Assembly: GCF_017471675.1 (NCBI RefSeq)
Contig: NZ_JAFUSK010000002.1
Coordinates: forward strand, 17,851-81,850
Direction of reading: 5' to 3'
Length of the DNA: 64,000 bases
From: Pseudobutyrivibrio sp.
GTDB taxonomy: Bacteria > Bacillota > Clostridia > Lachnospirales > Lachnospiraceae
The stretch's first letter is position 1; each line of letters starts with the position of its first letter. Of the stretch, positions 7,826-17,210 are shown piece after piece. Under the pieces are notes generated by a model. That model worked only from the letters and a program-made list of their open reading frames with translations, made no database searches and was not told the origin of the DNA. Both the position numbers and the translations under genes were made by a program.

Positions 7826-9679
7826 ATGAAGGTAACTAGAGGGGATTTTAGAGATTTTGGTTCTAGAATCATAAAAAAGAATTCTATTAATATCACAGTA
7901 TCTATTGCGCCTACTGCAAAGAAGGCGGCAATTCTTTTGTTTGACAAAGCTTCAAAGAAAAAGCTTAGTTGTATAGAATTAACACAGGAATATTCAATGG
8001 GTAGGGTTTATTCTGTTGAAATTTCAGATATTGATGTAGATAAAATTTGTTATTTAATAAAAGAAGATGAAAAGGCTTATATTGACCCTTACGCAACAGC
8101 TGTAATTGGTCGTGATACCTGGGCTGACGAAAAGGGAAGAAAGCCTTATGATTACAAGGTTTATTCAGGTATTTCTCATTTAGAGAAGCCTTGGAAGGAT
8201 ACAAATATTTATATCGAACCTACTGATATGGTTATTTATAAGCTTCATATCCGTGGATTTACAGCTGGCATGGGCATGAGCGCTTCTAGGGTAGGCTCGT
8301 ACAAGGGTGTTTTATCAAAGCTTGCATATCTTAAGGAGCTTGGTATTACCAGCATTGAGTTTATGCCTCTTTATGATTTTGAAGAGCTGTTTTTAGAATC
8401 TAAGATGGTAATCTCTCCTAAGGGAAAGGTTTCAGAGACTACAGAGTATACAGGAAAACGCAATTACTGGGGTTTTGGAGAAGCTAATTATTTTGCCCCT
8501 AAGGCTTCGTATTTTGGAGGGGCTGATAAATGTGTGGATTCAATGCGCGATATGATATCTACTCTCCACAAGAATGGCTTTGAAGCCATTATGGAAATGG
8601 CTTTTAGTAAGGATACAACACATGAAATGATGTTAGAATGCCTTAAGTATTATGTTAAGTATTTCCACATTGATGGATTTCACATTGTTGGTTGCAATGC
8701 CCCTATAGAGCGTATTGCAGATGATCCATTCCTTTCTGATACTAAGATTTTCTATGAATATATCCCAGAGGAAATCCTATGTAAGGAAGCTGGCAGAAAG
8801 CACTTATTTATATATAATGATTCATTTATGAATGTTACCAGACAGATAGAAAATCACATGAATGGAAGCATGGTTCAGTTTGCCAATCACATGCGAAGAC
8901 AAAATTCGGCCTATGGTTTTGTTAACTATATGGCTAATGTTAATGGCTTTTCTATGTGGGATTCCTTCTCTTATGGGGAAAAGCATAATTTTGATAATGG
9001 TGAAGAAAACAGAGATGGTACTAATACCAATTTCTCCTTTAATTATGGAATAGAAGGAAAAACAACTAATCGCATTATTAATGCTAATCGATTCAGAGAA
9101 ATGCGTAATGCATTTACTGCACTTATGCTGGCACAAAGCGTACCGCTTTTTGTTGCTGCCGATGAGGCCGCTGCGACACATTTTGGAAATAACAATCCAT
9201 ATTGCCAGGATAATAAAACAGGCTATACTGTTTTTTCTAAAACAAAGAGTAAGGAAGAGCTTACAGGCTTTGTAAAAGAGCTGGTTAAGTTTAGGAAGAA
9301 TCACAAGTGCTTAAGGGGTGAGACACCTTTTCTTATGAACGATTATAGACATTTAGGCTTGCCTGATATGTCATTTCACGGAACAGAGCCTTGGATGATG
9401 TCTATTGGAGAGGAACAGAAGGCTCTTGGTGTTTTATATAACGGAGCTTATGTGGATGAAAACGAAGAGGTTTTTGTATGCTATAACTATCACTATGATG
9501 ATGTTAATATGGCACTTCCTCTATTGGCGCCTGGAAAGCGATGGCGTCTTTGCTTTAATACAGCTAAGTATGATGGTGATTTTTCACCAAAGCCAATCCA
9601 TGATCAGCAATCAATAAATGTTCCAGGAAATTCCATTAGCGTTTTAGTTGGAATTAAGATGAAGAAGGGTGCTAATTAA
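7826..9679 (+). CDS. GH13 debranching-enzyme homologue, predicted catalytically inactive
   Basis: 617 residues from ATG 7826, chosen over the in-frame ATG at 7787 because GAGG lies 7 nt before it. The N-terminus looks like a CBM48-type beta domain. The rest aligns with glycogen debranching enzyme GlgX/isoamylase, including the long segment SYGEKHNFDNGEENRDGTN. The catalytic positions are altered. Conserved region II, normally DGFRFD, reads DGFHIV, with the nucleophile Asp replaced by Val 288. Region IV, normally HDGF, reads VNGF, with Asp replaced by Asn 373. Region I, normally DVVxNH, reads EMAFSK. The Glu of region III may persist (E311 in KIFYEYIPE). The reading frame is intact, so this looks like a maintained non-enzymatic glucan-binding or regulatory protein. 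That role is inference. Confidence 0.85.
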   Translation: MKVTRGDFRDFGSRIIKKNSINITVSIAPTAKKAAILLFDKASKKKLSCIELTQEYSMGRVYSVEISDIDVDKICYLIKEDEKAYIDPYATAVIGRDTWADEKGRKPYDYKVYSGISHLEKPWKDTNIYIEPTDMVIYKLHIRGFTAGMGMSASRVGSYKGVLSKLAYLKELGITSIEFMPLYDFEELFLESKMVISPKGKVSETTEYTGKRNYWGFGEANYFAPKASYFGGADKCVDSMRDMISTLHKNGFEAIMEMAFSKDTTHEMMLECLKYYVKYFHIDGFHIVGCNAPIERIADDPFLSDTKIFYEYIPEEILCKEAGRKHLFIYNDSFMNVTRQIENHMNGSMVQFANHMRRQNSAYGFVNYMANVNGFSMWDSFSYGEKHNFDNGEENRDGTNTNFSFNYGIEGKTTNRIINANRFREMRNAFTALMLAQSVPLFVAADEAAATHFGNNNPYCQDNKTGYTVFSKTKSKEELTGFVKELVKFRKNHKCLRGETPFLMNDYRHLGLPDMSFHGTEPWMMSIGEEQKALGVLYNGAYVDENEEVFVCYNYHYDDVNMALPLLAPGKRWRLCFNTAKYDGDFSPKPIHDQQSINVPGNSISVLVGIKMKKGAN

Positions 9680-10213
9680 ATGAAAGCTTGGGAACATTTT
9701 AAAACAATTACACATCATAGACATCTTGTAATGAAAGGATGCTTTGCAGTAGGGCTATACAAACAAGGACTATTACATGATTTATCTAAATACAGCCCTG
9801 TGGAGTTTTTGGTTGGAGCTAAATACTATCAAGGTGATAAGAGTCCTAACAACGCTGAAAGAGAAGATAAGGGAGTATCACTTGCCTGGCTTCATCACAA
9901 AGGCAGAAATAAGCATCATTTTGAATATTGGATTGATTACGCTTTAGATGGAAAATCAGGAATGGCTGGTATGAAGATGCCGGTTAATTACGTAGTGGAA
10001 ATGTACTGCGATAGAGTGGCAGCTTGTAAGAACTATCAAAAGGATGCTTACACCGATGCCAGTGCCCTTGAATACTATAATAGGGGTAAGGCCAAGTATC
10101 TTATGCATGAAGAGACAGCAAGGCTTTTAGAGGATATGCTTACACATCTGGCTAAAGAAGGAGAAGCAGCTACTAATGAGTATATTCGAAAGAATATACT
10201 TCATAATAAATAA
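9680..10213 (+). CDS. DUF5662 family protein
   Basis: 177 residues. Histidine-rich motifs HHRHLVMKGCF, LLHDLSKYSPVEF and WLHHKGRNKHHFEYW resemble a metal-binding HD-like helical core, and this layout fits the DUF5662 family, whose function is unknown. There is no signal peptide or membrane helix. The ATG follows directly on the stop of the GH13-like gene, with SD GAAGAAGGG inside that gene. The stop overlaps an ATG that is in frame with trpS, so the three are almost certainly cotranscribed. A phosphohydrolase activity would fit the His/Asp pattern but is unproven. Confidence 0.75.
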   Translation: MKAWEHFKTITHHRHLVMKGCFAVGLYKQGLLHDLSKYSPVEFLVGAKYYQGDKSPNNAEREDKGVSLAWLHHKGRNKHHFEYWIDYALDGKSGMAGMKMPVNYVVEMYCDRVAACKNYQKDAYTDASALEYYNRGKAKYLMHEETARLLEDMLTHLAKEGEAATNEYIRKNILHNK

Positions 10214-10233
10214 TGAATTTGGAGACTAGTATT

Positions 10234-11241
10234 ATGGAAAAAGAAAGAAAAGTATTATATTCGGGTATGCAGGCTACTGGAAAGCTTACCCTTGGAAATT
10301 ATATTGGAGCCCTTAAGAACTGGGTTAATCTTAATGAGGAGTATGATTGCTTCTTTGGCGTAATGGATTTACATTCACTTACAGTTAGACAGAACCCTAC
10401 AGAGTTCAAGCAGAATGCAAGACGTATTTATACTCAGTATGTGGCAGCAGGCTTAGATCCTAAGAAGAACTGTATCTATTTTCAGTCACATGTACCAGCT
10501 CATGCTGAGCTTGGCTGGGTTTTAGATTGCTTTACATATATGGGCGAGCTTAACAGAATGACTCAGTTTAAGGATAAATCTGCTAAGCATGCAGATAATA
10601 TTAATGCTGGTTTATTTACATATCCTGCATTAATGGCTGCTGATATTCTTTTGTATCAGACTGATTTAGTACCAATTGGAGCAGACCAAAAGCAGCATCT
10701 TGAAATCTGTAGAGATGTGGCAGATCGCTTTAATAATATTTATGGTGATGTATTTACAATTCCGGAGGGATACTTCCCTAAGGCTGGTGCAAGAATTATG
10801 TCCCTTGCAGAGCCTACAAAGAAAATGTCTAAATCAGATGAAAATGCTAATGCTACAATCTACCTTATTGATGATAGAGATACAATCATCCGCAAGTTTA
10901 AAAAGGCAGTAACTGATTCTGACGCAGAGGTTAGATATGATGTGGAGAATAAGCCAGGTGTATCTAATCTTATGGAAATCTATGGTGTTGTTACAAATAA
11001 GACTATGGATGAGGTTGCAAAGGAATTTGAAGGTAAGGGCTATGGCGATTTTAAGGTTGCTGTAGGTGAAGCTGTTGCAGATATGCTTGATCCATTCCAC
11101 GCTAGATGCGCCGAGCTTGAAAGTGATAAAACATATATTAACGAATGCATTAAAGAAAATGCTGAGAAGGCATCTTATTTTGCGAATAAGACACTTAGAA
11201 AGGTTCATAAGAAGCTTGGTCTTACAGAAAGAATTCGTTAA
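10234..11241 (+). CDS. trpS: Tryptophanyl-tRNA synthetase
   Basis: 335 residues from ATG 10234. That start is preferred to the ATG at 10213 because GGAG sits 9 nt upstream and it matches the usual N-terminus of the family. Class I signatures are TGKLTLGNYIGAL (HIGH equivalent, near residue 14) and KKMSKSDENA (KMSKS loop, near residue 197). GADQKQHLE is the conserved catalytic segment between them. It attaches tryptophan to tRNA-Trp. It follows the DUF5662 gene directly and is ended by a strong terminator. No T-box leader is present: the gene has no untranslated gap in front of it. Confidence 0.97.
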   Translation: MEKERKVLYSGMQATGKLTLGNYIGALKNWVNLNEEYDCFFGVMDLHSLTVRQNPTEFKQNARRIYTQYVAAGLDPKKNCIYFQSHVPAHAELGWVLDCFTYMGELNRMTQFKDKSAKHADNINAGLFTYPALMAADILLYQTDLVPIGADQKQHLEICRDVADRFNNIYGDVFTIPEGYFPKAGARIMSLAEPTKKMSKSDENANATIYLIDDRDTIIRKFKKAVTDSDAEVRYDVENKPGVSNLMEIYGVVTNKTMDEVAKEFEGKGYGDFKVAVGEAVADMLDPFHARCAELESDKTYINECIKENAEKASYFANKTLRKVHKKLGLTERIR

Positions 11242-11260
11242 GTTATAAAACAACTTGAAC

Positions 11261-11300
11261 AAAAGACAGGAGTATGTTAATATAACTCCTGTCTTTTCTT
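11261..11300 (+). terminator. Intrinsic terminator after trpS
   Basis: AAAAGACAGGAGT (11261-11273) pairs perfectly with ACTCCTGTCTTTT (11285-11297), followed by CTT. The hairpin is 13 bp with an 11-nt loop. Confidence 0.85.
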
Positions 11301-11330
11301 ATATATCTTATACTATTCCAAGGAGTTTAA

Positions 11331-12863
11331 TTGTATAGTATTGTAAATACCGCTACCATTTATGGTATCGATTCAAAGCTGATATCTGTAGAAGCAGATA
11401 TTTCTGAAGGTATGCCTATTTTTGAGATGGTGGGCTACCTATCCTCAGAGGTGAAGGAAGCAAAGGAGCGAGTGAGAGCTGCACTAAAAAATGCAGGTTA
11501 TGCACTTCCTATAAAGCGAATCACCATTAATTTATCACCAGCTAGTATTAGAAAAACAGGAGCAGGCTTTGATTTGCCTATCGCAGTGGCCATTTTATCG
11601 GCAATAGGCATAATTGAATGCGAAAAGCTTCCATCTATATGCCTTTGTGGAGAAATTGGCTTAGATGGCAAAATACAGCCTATAAACGGTGTGCTATCAA
11701 TGGCCATAGAAGCTAAAAAGAATAATTTTGAGATTTTGATTGTTCCAAAAGGAAATCTTTTAGAAGCAAGACTGGTTACAGGCATTAAAAGTATAGGTGT
11801 TGAAAATATAAGCGATGTGATTGAGCTTATGAATGAAGGCATCTTTGAAGAGAAGGAGCTTGAGACAGGATTTGATGTAAAACCATCCCAGGAGGAATAT
11901 GATTTTGCCATGATTAATGGACAACAGGCTTTACGAAGAGCCTGTGAAGTTGCAATTTCAGGTATGCATAACATGCTTATGGTAGGCCCTCCTGGCGCTG
12001 GTAAATCTATGATTGCAAAATGTATTCCATCTATTTTGCCAAAGATGGATGATAAGGAGCAGCTGGAGCTTTCAAAGATATATTCAGTTTGTGGTATGTT
12101 TGATGAAAGAAAGGGCTTGATTCAAGCCAGACCGTTTAGGAGTCCTCATCATACAGTATCAGCCCAGGGGCTTGTTGGGGGCGGACATAATCCCCATCCC
12201 GGGGAAATCTCACTGGCTCATAGAGGTGTATTATTTTTGGATGAGCTAACAGAATTTAATAAAAGCACATTGGAAATACTTAGGCAGCCTTTAGAAGATA
12301 AGCAGGTGAATATTTCCAGGGCAGCAGGAAGCTTTACATTTCCGGCAGATTTTGTACTTGTTGCAGCAATGAATCCATGCTCTTGCGGATACTATCCGGA
12401 TTTGAATAGATGTCATTGTACACGCTTGTCTATTCAAAGATATTTATCCAAAATATCACAGCCTCTTTTAGATAGAATAGATATTTGTGTTGAGGCGCCA
12501 ACTCTTAATTTTGCTCAAATATCTATGAAGCAGAAAAATGAAAGCTCTTACGATATTAGAAAAAGAGTAATCGCCTGTCATGAAATTCAAAAAAAGAGAT
12601 ATGCAGATTATGATTTTAAATTTAACAGTCAAATTCCTAGTGGATTGATAGATAAGTTTTGCATTCTTACAGATGAGCAAATTCAATATATGGAAGCTAT
12701 GTACGAAAAATATTCTCTTACCGCAAGAACCTATCACAAGGTATTAAGGGTGGCACGTACCATTGCCGATATGGATTTAAGTGAGAATATTTGTTTAGAG
12801 CATCTGCAGGAGGCTCTTTGCTATAGAGGCTTGGATAAGAGATACTGGGAGGAGGGGATTTAA
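11331..12863 (+). CDS. comM: YifB/ComM family Mg-chelatase-like AAA+ ATPase
   Basis: 510 residues beginning at a TTG codon preceded by AAGGAG. The N-terminal ~170 residues form the ChlI/Lon-protease-like domain. The AAA+ module follows with Walker A GPPGAGKS (about residue 216), Walker B LFLDEL (about 300), and the MNPCSCGYYPD insertion with its cysteine cluster. In transformable bacteria ComM is a helicase that promotes branch migration during natural transformation. It overlaps dprA by one base (TAATG), and DprA loads RecA on incoming DNA, so the pair forms a DNA-uptake processing unit. No uptake-machine genes are in the window. Confidence 0.92.
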   Translation: MYSIVNTATIYGIDSKLISVEADISEGMPIFEMVGYLSSEVKEAKERVRAALKNAGYALPIKRITINLSPASIRKTGAGFDLPIAVAILSAIGIIECEKLPSICLCGEIGLDGKIQPINGVLSMAIEAKKNNFEILIVPKGNLLEARLVTGIKSIGVENISDVIELMNEGIFEEKELETGFDVKPSQEEYDFAMINGQQALRRACEVAISGMHNMLMVGPPGAGKSMIAKCIPSILPKMDDKEQLELSKIYSVCGMFDERKGLIQARPFRSPHHTVSAQGLVGGGHNPHPGEISLAHRGVLFLDELTEFNKSTLEILRQPLEDKQVNISRAAGSFTFPADFVLVAAMNPCSCGYYPDLNRCHCTRLSIQRYLSKISQPLLDRIDICVEAPTLNFAQISMKQKNESSYDIRKRVIACHEIQKKRYADYDFKFNSQIPSGLIDKFCILTDEQIQYMEAMYEKYSLTARTYHKVLRVARTIADMDLSENICLEHLQEALCYRGLDKRYWEEGI

Positions 12864-13957
12864 TGGAGAACATTCACTACCAGTATTGGTTTATGAAAAA
12901 TGAAGATATCACCTATGGCAAAAAGCCAAAGCTGATAGAATATTTTTATGATTCGTATAATCTGTATAATGCCTCTAAAGCAGAGCTTATGGCCACTAAA
13001 CTTTTAGATAAAAAGACAATAGATAAATTTTTAGAGGGCAGGAAAAAATTTGATTTAGAAAAGGAGTATTACGAATTTTATAACTCTCCATTTTCATTTA
13101 TCACAGTGGAAAATGATAAATATCCTGAAAAACTAAGGAATATTTATGATTATCCCTATGGTCTGTTTTATATTGGCAAACTTCCTGATTTTAACAGAGC
13201 CGTATCTATTGTTGGTGCAAGAAGATGTAGTGCCTATGGGAAGAAGATGGCACTGGAGCTTGGAGAAAAGCTTGGGCTAAATGGCTTTACTGTAATCAGT
13301 GGAATGGCAAGAGGGATAGATGCATATTCCCATCGAGGTTGCCTTGATAGTGGTGGAAACACTGTGGCGGTTTTGGGAAGTGGATGTGATGTTGTTTATC
13401 CAAGTGATAATAGAAATATATATGAAGAAATAGTTGCATCCCAAGGAGCTGTAATTTCTGAATATCAAATGGGAGCAAGCCCATTAGCTTTAAATTTCCC
13501 AAGAAGAAACAGAATTGTTTCAGCTTTATCTGATATAGTGATAGTTGTTGAAGCAAGAGATAAATCAGGCTCACTGATAACTGCTGACTTTGCACTAGAG
13601 CATGGAAAGGATATTTATGTAACTCCTGGTAGAGTTGGAGATTCACTTAGCACTGGTACCAATAAGCTTATATCCCAGGGTGCTGGTGTAATATATAATA
13701 TTGATGCATTTGTAAACGAGCTGCTAAATTATTACGGGCAGCCCAAAAGTGAGCTTAATAGAAAAAAAGAATCTTTAAATCTAACAGCTGAACAAAAGAA
13801 GGTGCTGTGCATGTTTGATGAATATCCTAAAAGCCTTGCTACAGCCTTAGAGGAAAGTAACATGGATTATTTAAAGCTTTTATCAACTGTGCTTTCATTG
13901 GAAAGACTAGGTGCGCTGTCTGAAGTCTTCAAAAATAATTACGTAAAAATGATATGA
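12863..13957 (+). CDS. dprA: DNA-processing protein DprA (Smf)
   Basis: 364 residues. After an N-terminal helical domain comes the Rossmann core with SIVGARRCSAYGKK, the GMARGIDAYSHRG signature and FPRRNRIVSALSD, all diagnostic of DprA. The C-terminal ~60 residues form the winged-helix (DML1-like) domain. DprA binds single-stranded DNA and helps RecA loading. It starts inside the comM stop codon with SD GGGAGGAGG. In Bacillus dprA also lies immediately before topA, so this is conserved synteny. Confidence 0.95.
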   Translation: MENIHYQYWFMKNEDITYGKKPKLIEYFYDSYNLYNASKAELMATKLLDKKTIDKFLEGRKKFDLEKEYYEFYNSPFSFITVENDKYPEKLRNIYDYPYGLFYIGKLPDFNRAVSIVGARRCSAYGKKMALELGEKLGLNGFTVISGMARGIDAYSHRGCLDSGGNTVAVLGSGCDVVYPSDNRNIYEEIVASQGAVISEYQMGASPLALNFPRRNRIVSALSDIVIVVEARDKSGSLITADFALEHGKDIYVTPGRVGDSLSTGTNKLISQGAGVIYNIDAFVNELLNYYGQPKSELNRKKESLNLTAEQKKVLCMFDEYPKSLATALEESNMDYLKLLSTVLSLERLGALSEVFKNNYVKMI

Positions 13958-14017
13958 TTTGTAGCTAGTTTTTATACTCTTTAATTAAATTGTTTCTTCA
14001 ATATGGAAAATTATTCC

Positions 14018-14046
14018 TTGAAAATAAAAAAATAATGTTGTATAGT
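14018..14046 (+). promoter_or_regulatory. Sigma-A promoter for topA
   Basis: TTGAAA (14018-14023), exact 17-bp spacer, TATAGT (14041-14046). The start of transcription would be about 35 nt before the ATG. The rest of the 129-bp gap after dprA is AT-rich, and I see no convincing terminator in it. Confidence 0.7.
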
Positions 14047-14086
14047 GAGAAACGATTTCTATTTTAAGATATAGGAGCAAATTTAA

Positions 14087-16159
14087 ATGGCAAAAAATCT
14101 AGTTATTGTGGAGTCACCAGCAAAGGTGCATACCATAAAGAAATTTTTAGGTAGTAATTACGAGGTTATGGCTTCTCAAGGTCATGTCAGAGACATGCCA
14201 AAGAGTCAGCTTGGCTTTGACCCGGATAATGATTTTGAACCTAAATATATTACAATTCGTGGCAAGGGAGAGTTGCTTGCGGCACTTCGTAAGGAAGTAA
14301 AGAAGGCAGACAAGATATATCTCGCAACTGATCCCGACCGTGAGGGAGAAGCTATTTCATGGCATCTTACTCACGCCCTTAATTTACAAGATAAAAAGGT
14401 ATATCGTATTACCTTTAACGAAATTACAAAAACAGCTGTTAAAAACGCAATCAAGAATCCTAGAGAAATTGACATGGATCTTGTTGATGCTCAGCAGGCT
14501 AGACGTATGCTTGATAGAATGGTAGGTTATAAGATTTCACCACTTCTTTGGGCGAAGGTTAAAAGAGGGTTATCTGCAGGACGTGTTCAATCTGTAGCAC
14601 TTCGTATTATCTGCGACAGAGAAAAAGAGATTGAACAGTTTATTCCTCAGGAGTATTACACACTTGATGTTTTACTTAATGCAGAAGGCTTAAAAAAGCC
14701 AATCGTGGCTAAATATTACGGAGATACCACAGGTAAGAAGGATATCTCTGACAAGGCAAGCCTTGATAAAATAATGGAAGATTTGAAGAATGCAGATTTT
14801 AACATCGCTTCAATCAAAAAAGGTACCAGAGAAAAGAAGGCACCACTTCCATTTACTACATCTACAATGCAACAGGAAGCTTCAAAGGCTTTGAATTTTT
14901 CAATTCAAAAGACTATGAGCGTTGCACAGCAGCTTTACGAAGGTGTTAGTGTAAAAGGTCATGGTACAATCGGTCTTATTACTTATCTTCGTACAGATTC
15001 AACTAGAGTATCTGATGAGGCAAGGGCAGCAGCAGAGGAATTTATTACTGCAAACTACGGTGATAACTATTTATCTGCAGCTTCAGCTGCTTCTAAGAAA
15101 AATACAGGTAAGGTTCAAGATGCCCATGAGGCAATTAGACCAGCAAATATTGAGCTTATTCCATCGGAAATCAAGGATAGCTTAACAAGAGATCAGTTCA
15201 GACTATATCAGCTTGTTTGGAAGAGATTTGTTGCAAGCCAGATGGCAAATGCTGTTTATGATACAGTTTCACTTAATGTGCAGGCTAAGAATCATGTATT
15301 TACAGCTGCAGATTCATCTATCAAGTTTGATGGCTTTATGATGATATATGTTTCTGCCGATGATGAGGGAGAGTCTAAGACACATCCTCTTTCAAAATTA
15401 ACAGAAGATACAAAGCTTGCCTTTGACAGCTTTGAGGAAAAGCAGCACTTTACACAGCCTTCACCTCATTTTACTGAGGCATCACTGGTAAAGACATTAG
15501 AGGAGCTTGGCATTGGTAGACCAAGTACTTATTCTCCAACAATTACAACACTTATCAAGCGTCATTACATCACAAAGGAAGCAAAGAATCTATTTGTGAC
15601 AGAGCTTGGAGAGGTTGTTAACTCTATAATGGAGGCATCATTCCCTATTATTGTAGATGATAAATTTACAGCAAATTTAGAAATGCTTCTTGACGGAGTA
15701 GAGGAAGGTACGGTAGAGTGGAAGTCTGTTGTCAGAAATTTCTACCCTGATTTGGAAAAGGCTGTTCAGGTAGCAGAGGAAGAGCTTGCTAAGGTTGAGA
15801 TTCATGATGAGGTAACAGATGTTATCTGCGAAGAGTGTGGTCGTAATATGGTTATCAAATTTGGACCTCATGGTAAGTTCTTGGCATGTCCAGGTTTCCC
15901 TGAGTGCCGTAATACTAAACCATTCTTGGAAAAGATTGGAGTACCTTGTCCTAAATGTGGCGGTGATGTTGTTATCAGAAAGTCACAAAAGGGAAGAAAG
16001 TTCTTTGGATGTGCAAATCATCCAGAGTGTGATTTCATTAGCTGGTCTAGACCAACTACAGAAAAGTGTCCTAAGTGTGGAACCTATATGGTGGAAAAGG
16101 GCAATAAACTAGTTTGCGCCAACGATGAATGCAGATTTGTTGAAAATCAGAATAAATAG
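14087..16159 (+). CDS. topA: DNA topoisomerase I
   Basis: 690 residues, normal for Firmicutes. It relaxes negative supercoils through a 5'-phosphotyrosine intermediate. The Toprim domain opens with VESPAKVHTIKKFLG and carries the DPDREGEAISWHL acidic motif. The active-site tyrosine is in ITYLRTDSTRVS (about residue 304). HEAIRP and the GRPSTYSPTI motif follow. The C-terminus has three CxxC zinc ribbons (CEECGRN..., CPKCGGD..., CPKCGTY...). SD AGGAG precedes the ATG. In Bacillus topA is followed by trmFO, xerC, hslV and hslU before codY; here codY follows directly. Confidence 0.98.
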   Translation: MAKNLVIVESPAKVHTIKKFLGSNYEVMASQGHVRDMPKSQLGFDPDNDFEPKYITIRGKGELLAALRKEVKKADKIYLATDPDREGEAISWHLTHALNLQDKKVYRITFNEITKTAVKNAIKNPREIDMDLVDAQQARRMLDRMVGYKISPLLWAKVKRGLSAGRVQSVALRIICDREKEIEQFIPQEYYTLDVLLNAEGLKKPIVAKYYGDTTGKKDISDKASLDKIMEDLKNADFNIASIKKGTREKKAPLPFTTSTMQQEASKALNFSIQKTMSVAQQLYEGVSVKGHGTIGLITYLRTDSTRVSDEARAAAEEFITANYGDNYLSAASAASKKNTGKVQDAHEAIRPANIELIPSEIKDSLTRDQFRLYQLVWKRFVASQMANAVYDTVSLNVQAKNHVFTAADSSIKFDGFMMIYVSADDEGESKTHPLSKLTEDTKLAFDSFEEKQHFTQPSPHFTEASLVKTLEELGIGRPSTYSPTITTLIKRHYITKEAKNLFVTELGEVVNSIMEASFPIIVDDKFTANLEMLLDGVEEGTVEWKSVVRNFYPDLEKAVQVAEEELAKVEIHDEVTDVICEECGRNMVIKFGPHGKFLACPGFPECRNTKPFLEKIGVPCPKCGGDVVIRKSQKGRKFFGCANHPECDFISWSRPTTEKCPKCGTYMVEKGNKLVCANDECRFVENQNK

Positions 16160-16163
16160 TTAT

Positions 16164-16178
16164 AATATTCTGAAATTA
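16164..16178. promoter_or_regulatory. Candidate CodY box upstream of codY
   Basis: AATATTCTGAAATTA matches 12 of 15 positions of the CodY consensus and ends 1 bp before the codY -35 element. A repressor there would block RNA polymerase, consistent with autoregulation. Confidence 0.4.
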
Positions 16179-16179
16179 A

Positions 16180-16208
16180 TTGTAATTTGTATCAATCGGT
16201 GCTATAAT
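16180..16208 (+). promoter_or_regulatory. Sigma-A promoter for codY
   Basis: TTGTAA (16180-16185), 17-bp spacer, TATAAT (16203-16208). It gives a leader of roughly 70 nt in front of codY. Confidence 0.75.
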
Positions 16209-16287
16209 ATACACAAATTTCACAAAACAGGGGATAGATGATTATGAATATTTGAGTATGTTTAGATTTAGGAGGAATTTAGTTTAA

Positions 16288-17064
16288 ATGAGTGTACAGT
16301 TATTAGACAAGACAAGAAAGATTGGAAAGCTTCTTCACAATAATAACTCTTCAAAAGTAGTATTCAATGATATTTGTTCTGTTCTTACAGAAATCTTGGA
16401 TTCTTCTGTGCTTGTTATTTCGAAGAAGGGTAAAGTACTTGGACTTTCACATCTTCCAAACACCACAGAAATAGGTGAGCTTATTGTGGATGAGGTTGGA
16501 GGATTTATCGACCCTCTTTTAAACGAAAGATTACTTTCAATCCTTTCTACAAAGGAGAATGTAAATCTTAAGACTCTTGGCTTTGAGAAATCTGATATTG
16601 ATATGTATTCAGCAATCATTGCTCCAATTGATATTGCAGGAGAGAGACTTGGAACATTATTTGTTTACAGATTTGACAAGCAGTACGATATTGACGATAT
16701 CATTCTTACAGAGTATGGTACAACAGTAGTTGGCCTTGAGATGATGCGTTCAGTTAATGAGGAGTCTGCTGAGGAAAATCGTAAGCTTCAGGTGGTTAAG
16801 AGTGCTATTTCAACACTTTCTTATTCAGAGCTTGAGGCAATCATTCACATCTTTGATGAATTAGATGGTAACGAAGGGGTGTTGGTTGCATCAAAAATTG
16901 CCGATAGAGTAGGTATAACAAGATCAGTTATCGTAAATGCTCTTCGCAAGTTCGAGTCGGCAGGTGTTATCGAATCTCGTTCTTCTGGTATGAAGGGTAC
17001 ATACATTAAGGTTTTAAATGATGTTGTATTTGATGAACTTAACGAGATTAAGAAAAATAAATAA
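16288..17064 (+). CDS. codY: GTP- and branched-chain amino acid-sensing repressor CodY
   Basis: 258 residues, the standard CodY length. The N-terminal ~155 residues form the GAF domain that binds isoleucine, leucine or valine. The C-terminus holds the winged helix-turn-helix with ASKIADRVGITRSVIVNALRKFESAGVIESRS, the DNA-recognition motif almost invariant in CodY. It represses nutrient-scavenging, and in Bacillus motility genes, when GTP and branched-chain amino acids are abundant. AGGAGG lies 12 nt before the ATG, a long spacing. It has its own promoter and terminator and lies just before flgB, as in Bacillus. Confidence 0.97.
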   Translation: MSVQLLDKTRKIGKLLHNNNSSKVVFNDICSVLTEILDSSVLVISKKGKVLGLSHLPNTTEIGELIVDEVGGFIDPLLNERLLSILSTKENVNLKTLGFEKSDIDMYSAIIAPIDIAGERLGTLFVYRFDKQYDIDDIILTEYGTTVVGLEMMRSVNEESAEENRKLQVVKSAISTLSYSELEAIIHIFDELDGNEGVLVASKIADRVGITRSVIVNALRKFESAGVIESRSSGMKGTYIKVLNDVVFDELNEIKKNK

Positions 17065-17080
17065 ATGGATTTGTGTAATA

Positions 17081-17110
17081 AAAGGACTTACTTGAAGTAG
17101 GTCCTTTTTT
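17081..17110 (+). terminator. Intrinsic terminator after codY
   Basis: AGGACTTAC pairs with GTAGGTCCT (one G-U pair) around a TTGAA loop and is followed by TTTTTT. It separates codY from the flagellar cluster. Confidence 0.85.
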
Positions 17111-17210
17111 GTATTCTTTGGAATTTTGATGTTATTTTTCATAACTTATACACAAAATTATCATAATATATATATAGGTGTTTAATAAAAAATGCCTTTA
17201 ATACAATTAG

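Noticed and set aside
8822-9304. 160-codon open frame on the minus strand inside the GH13-like gene
   Set aside because: Its protein has no recognisable pattern, and the + strand frame is clearly a conserved family; it is a shadow frame.
11498-11974. 158-codon minus-strand frame in comM
   Set aside because: Overlaps the conserved comM frame, no ribosome site and low-complexity protein.
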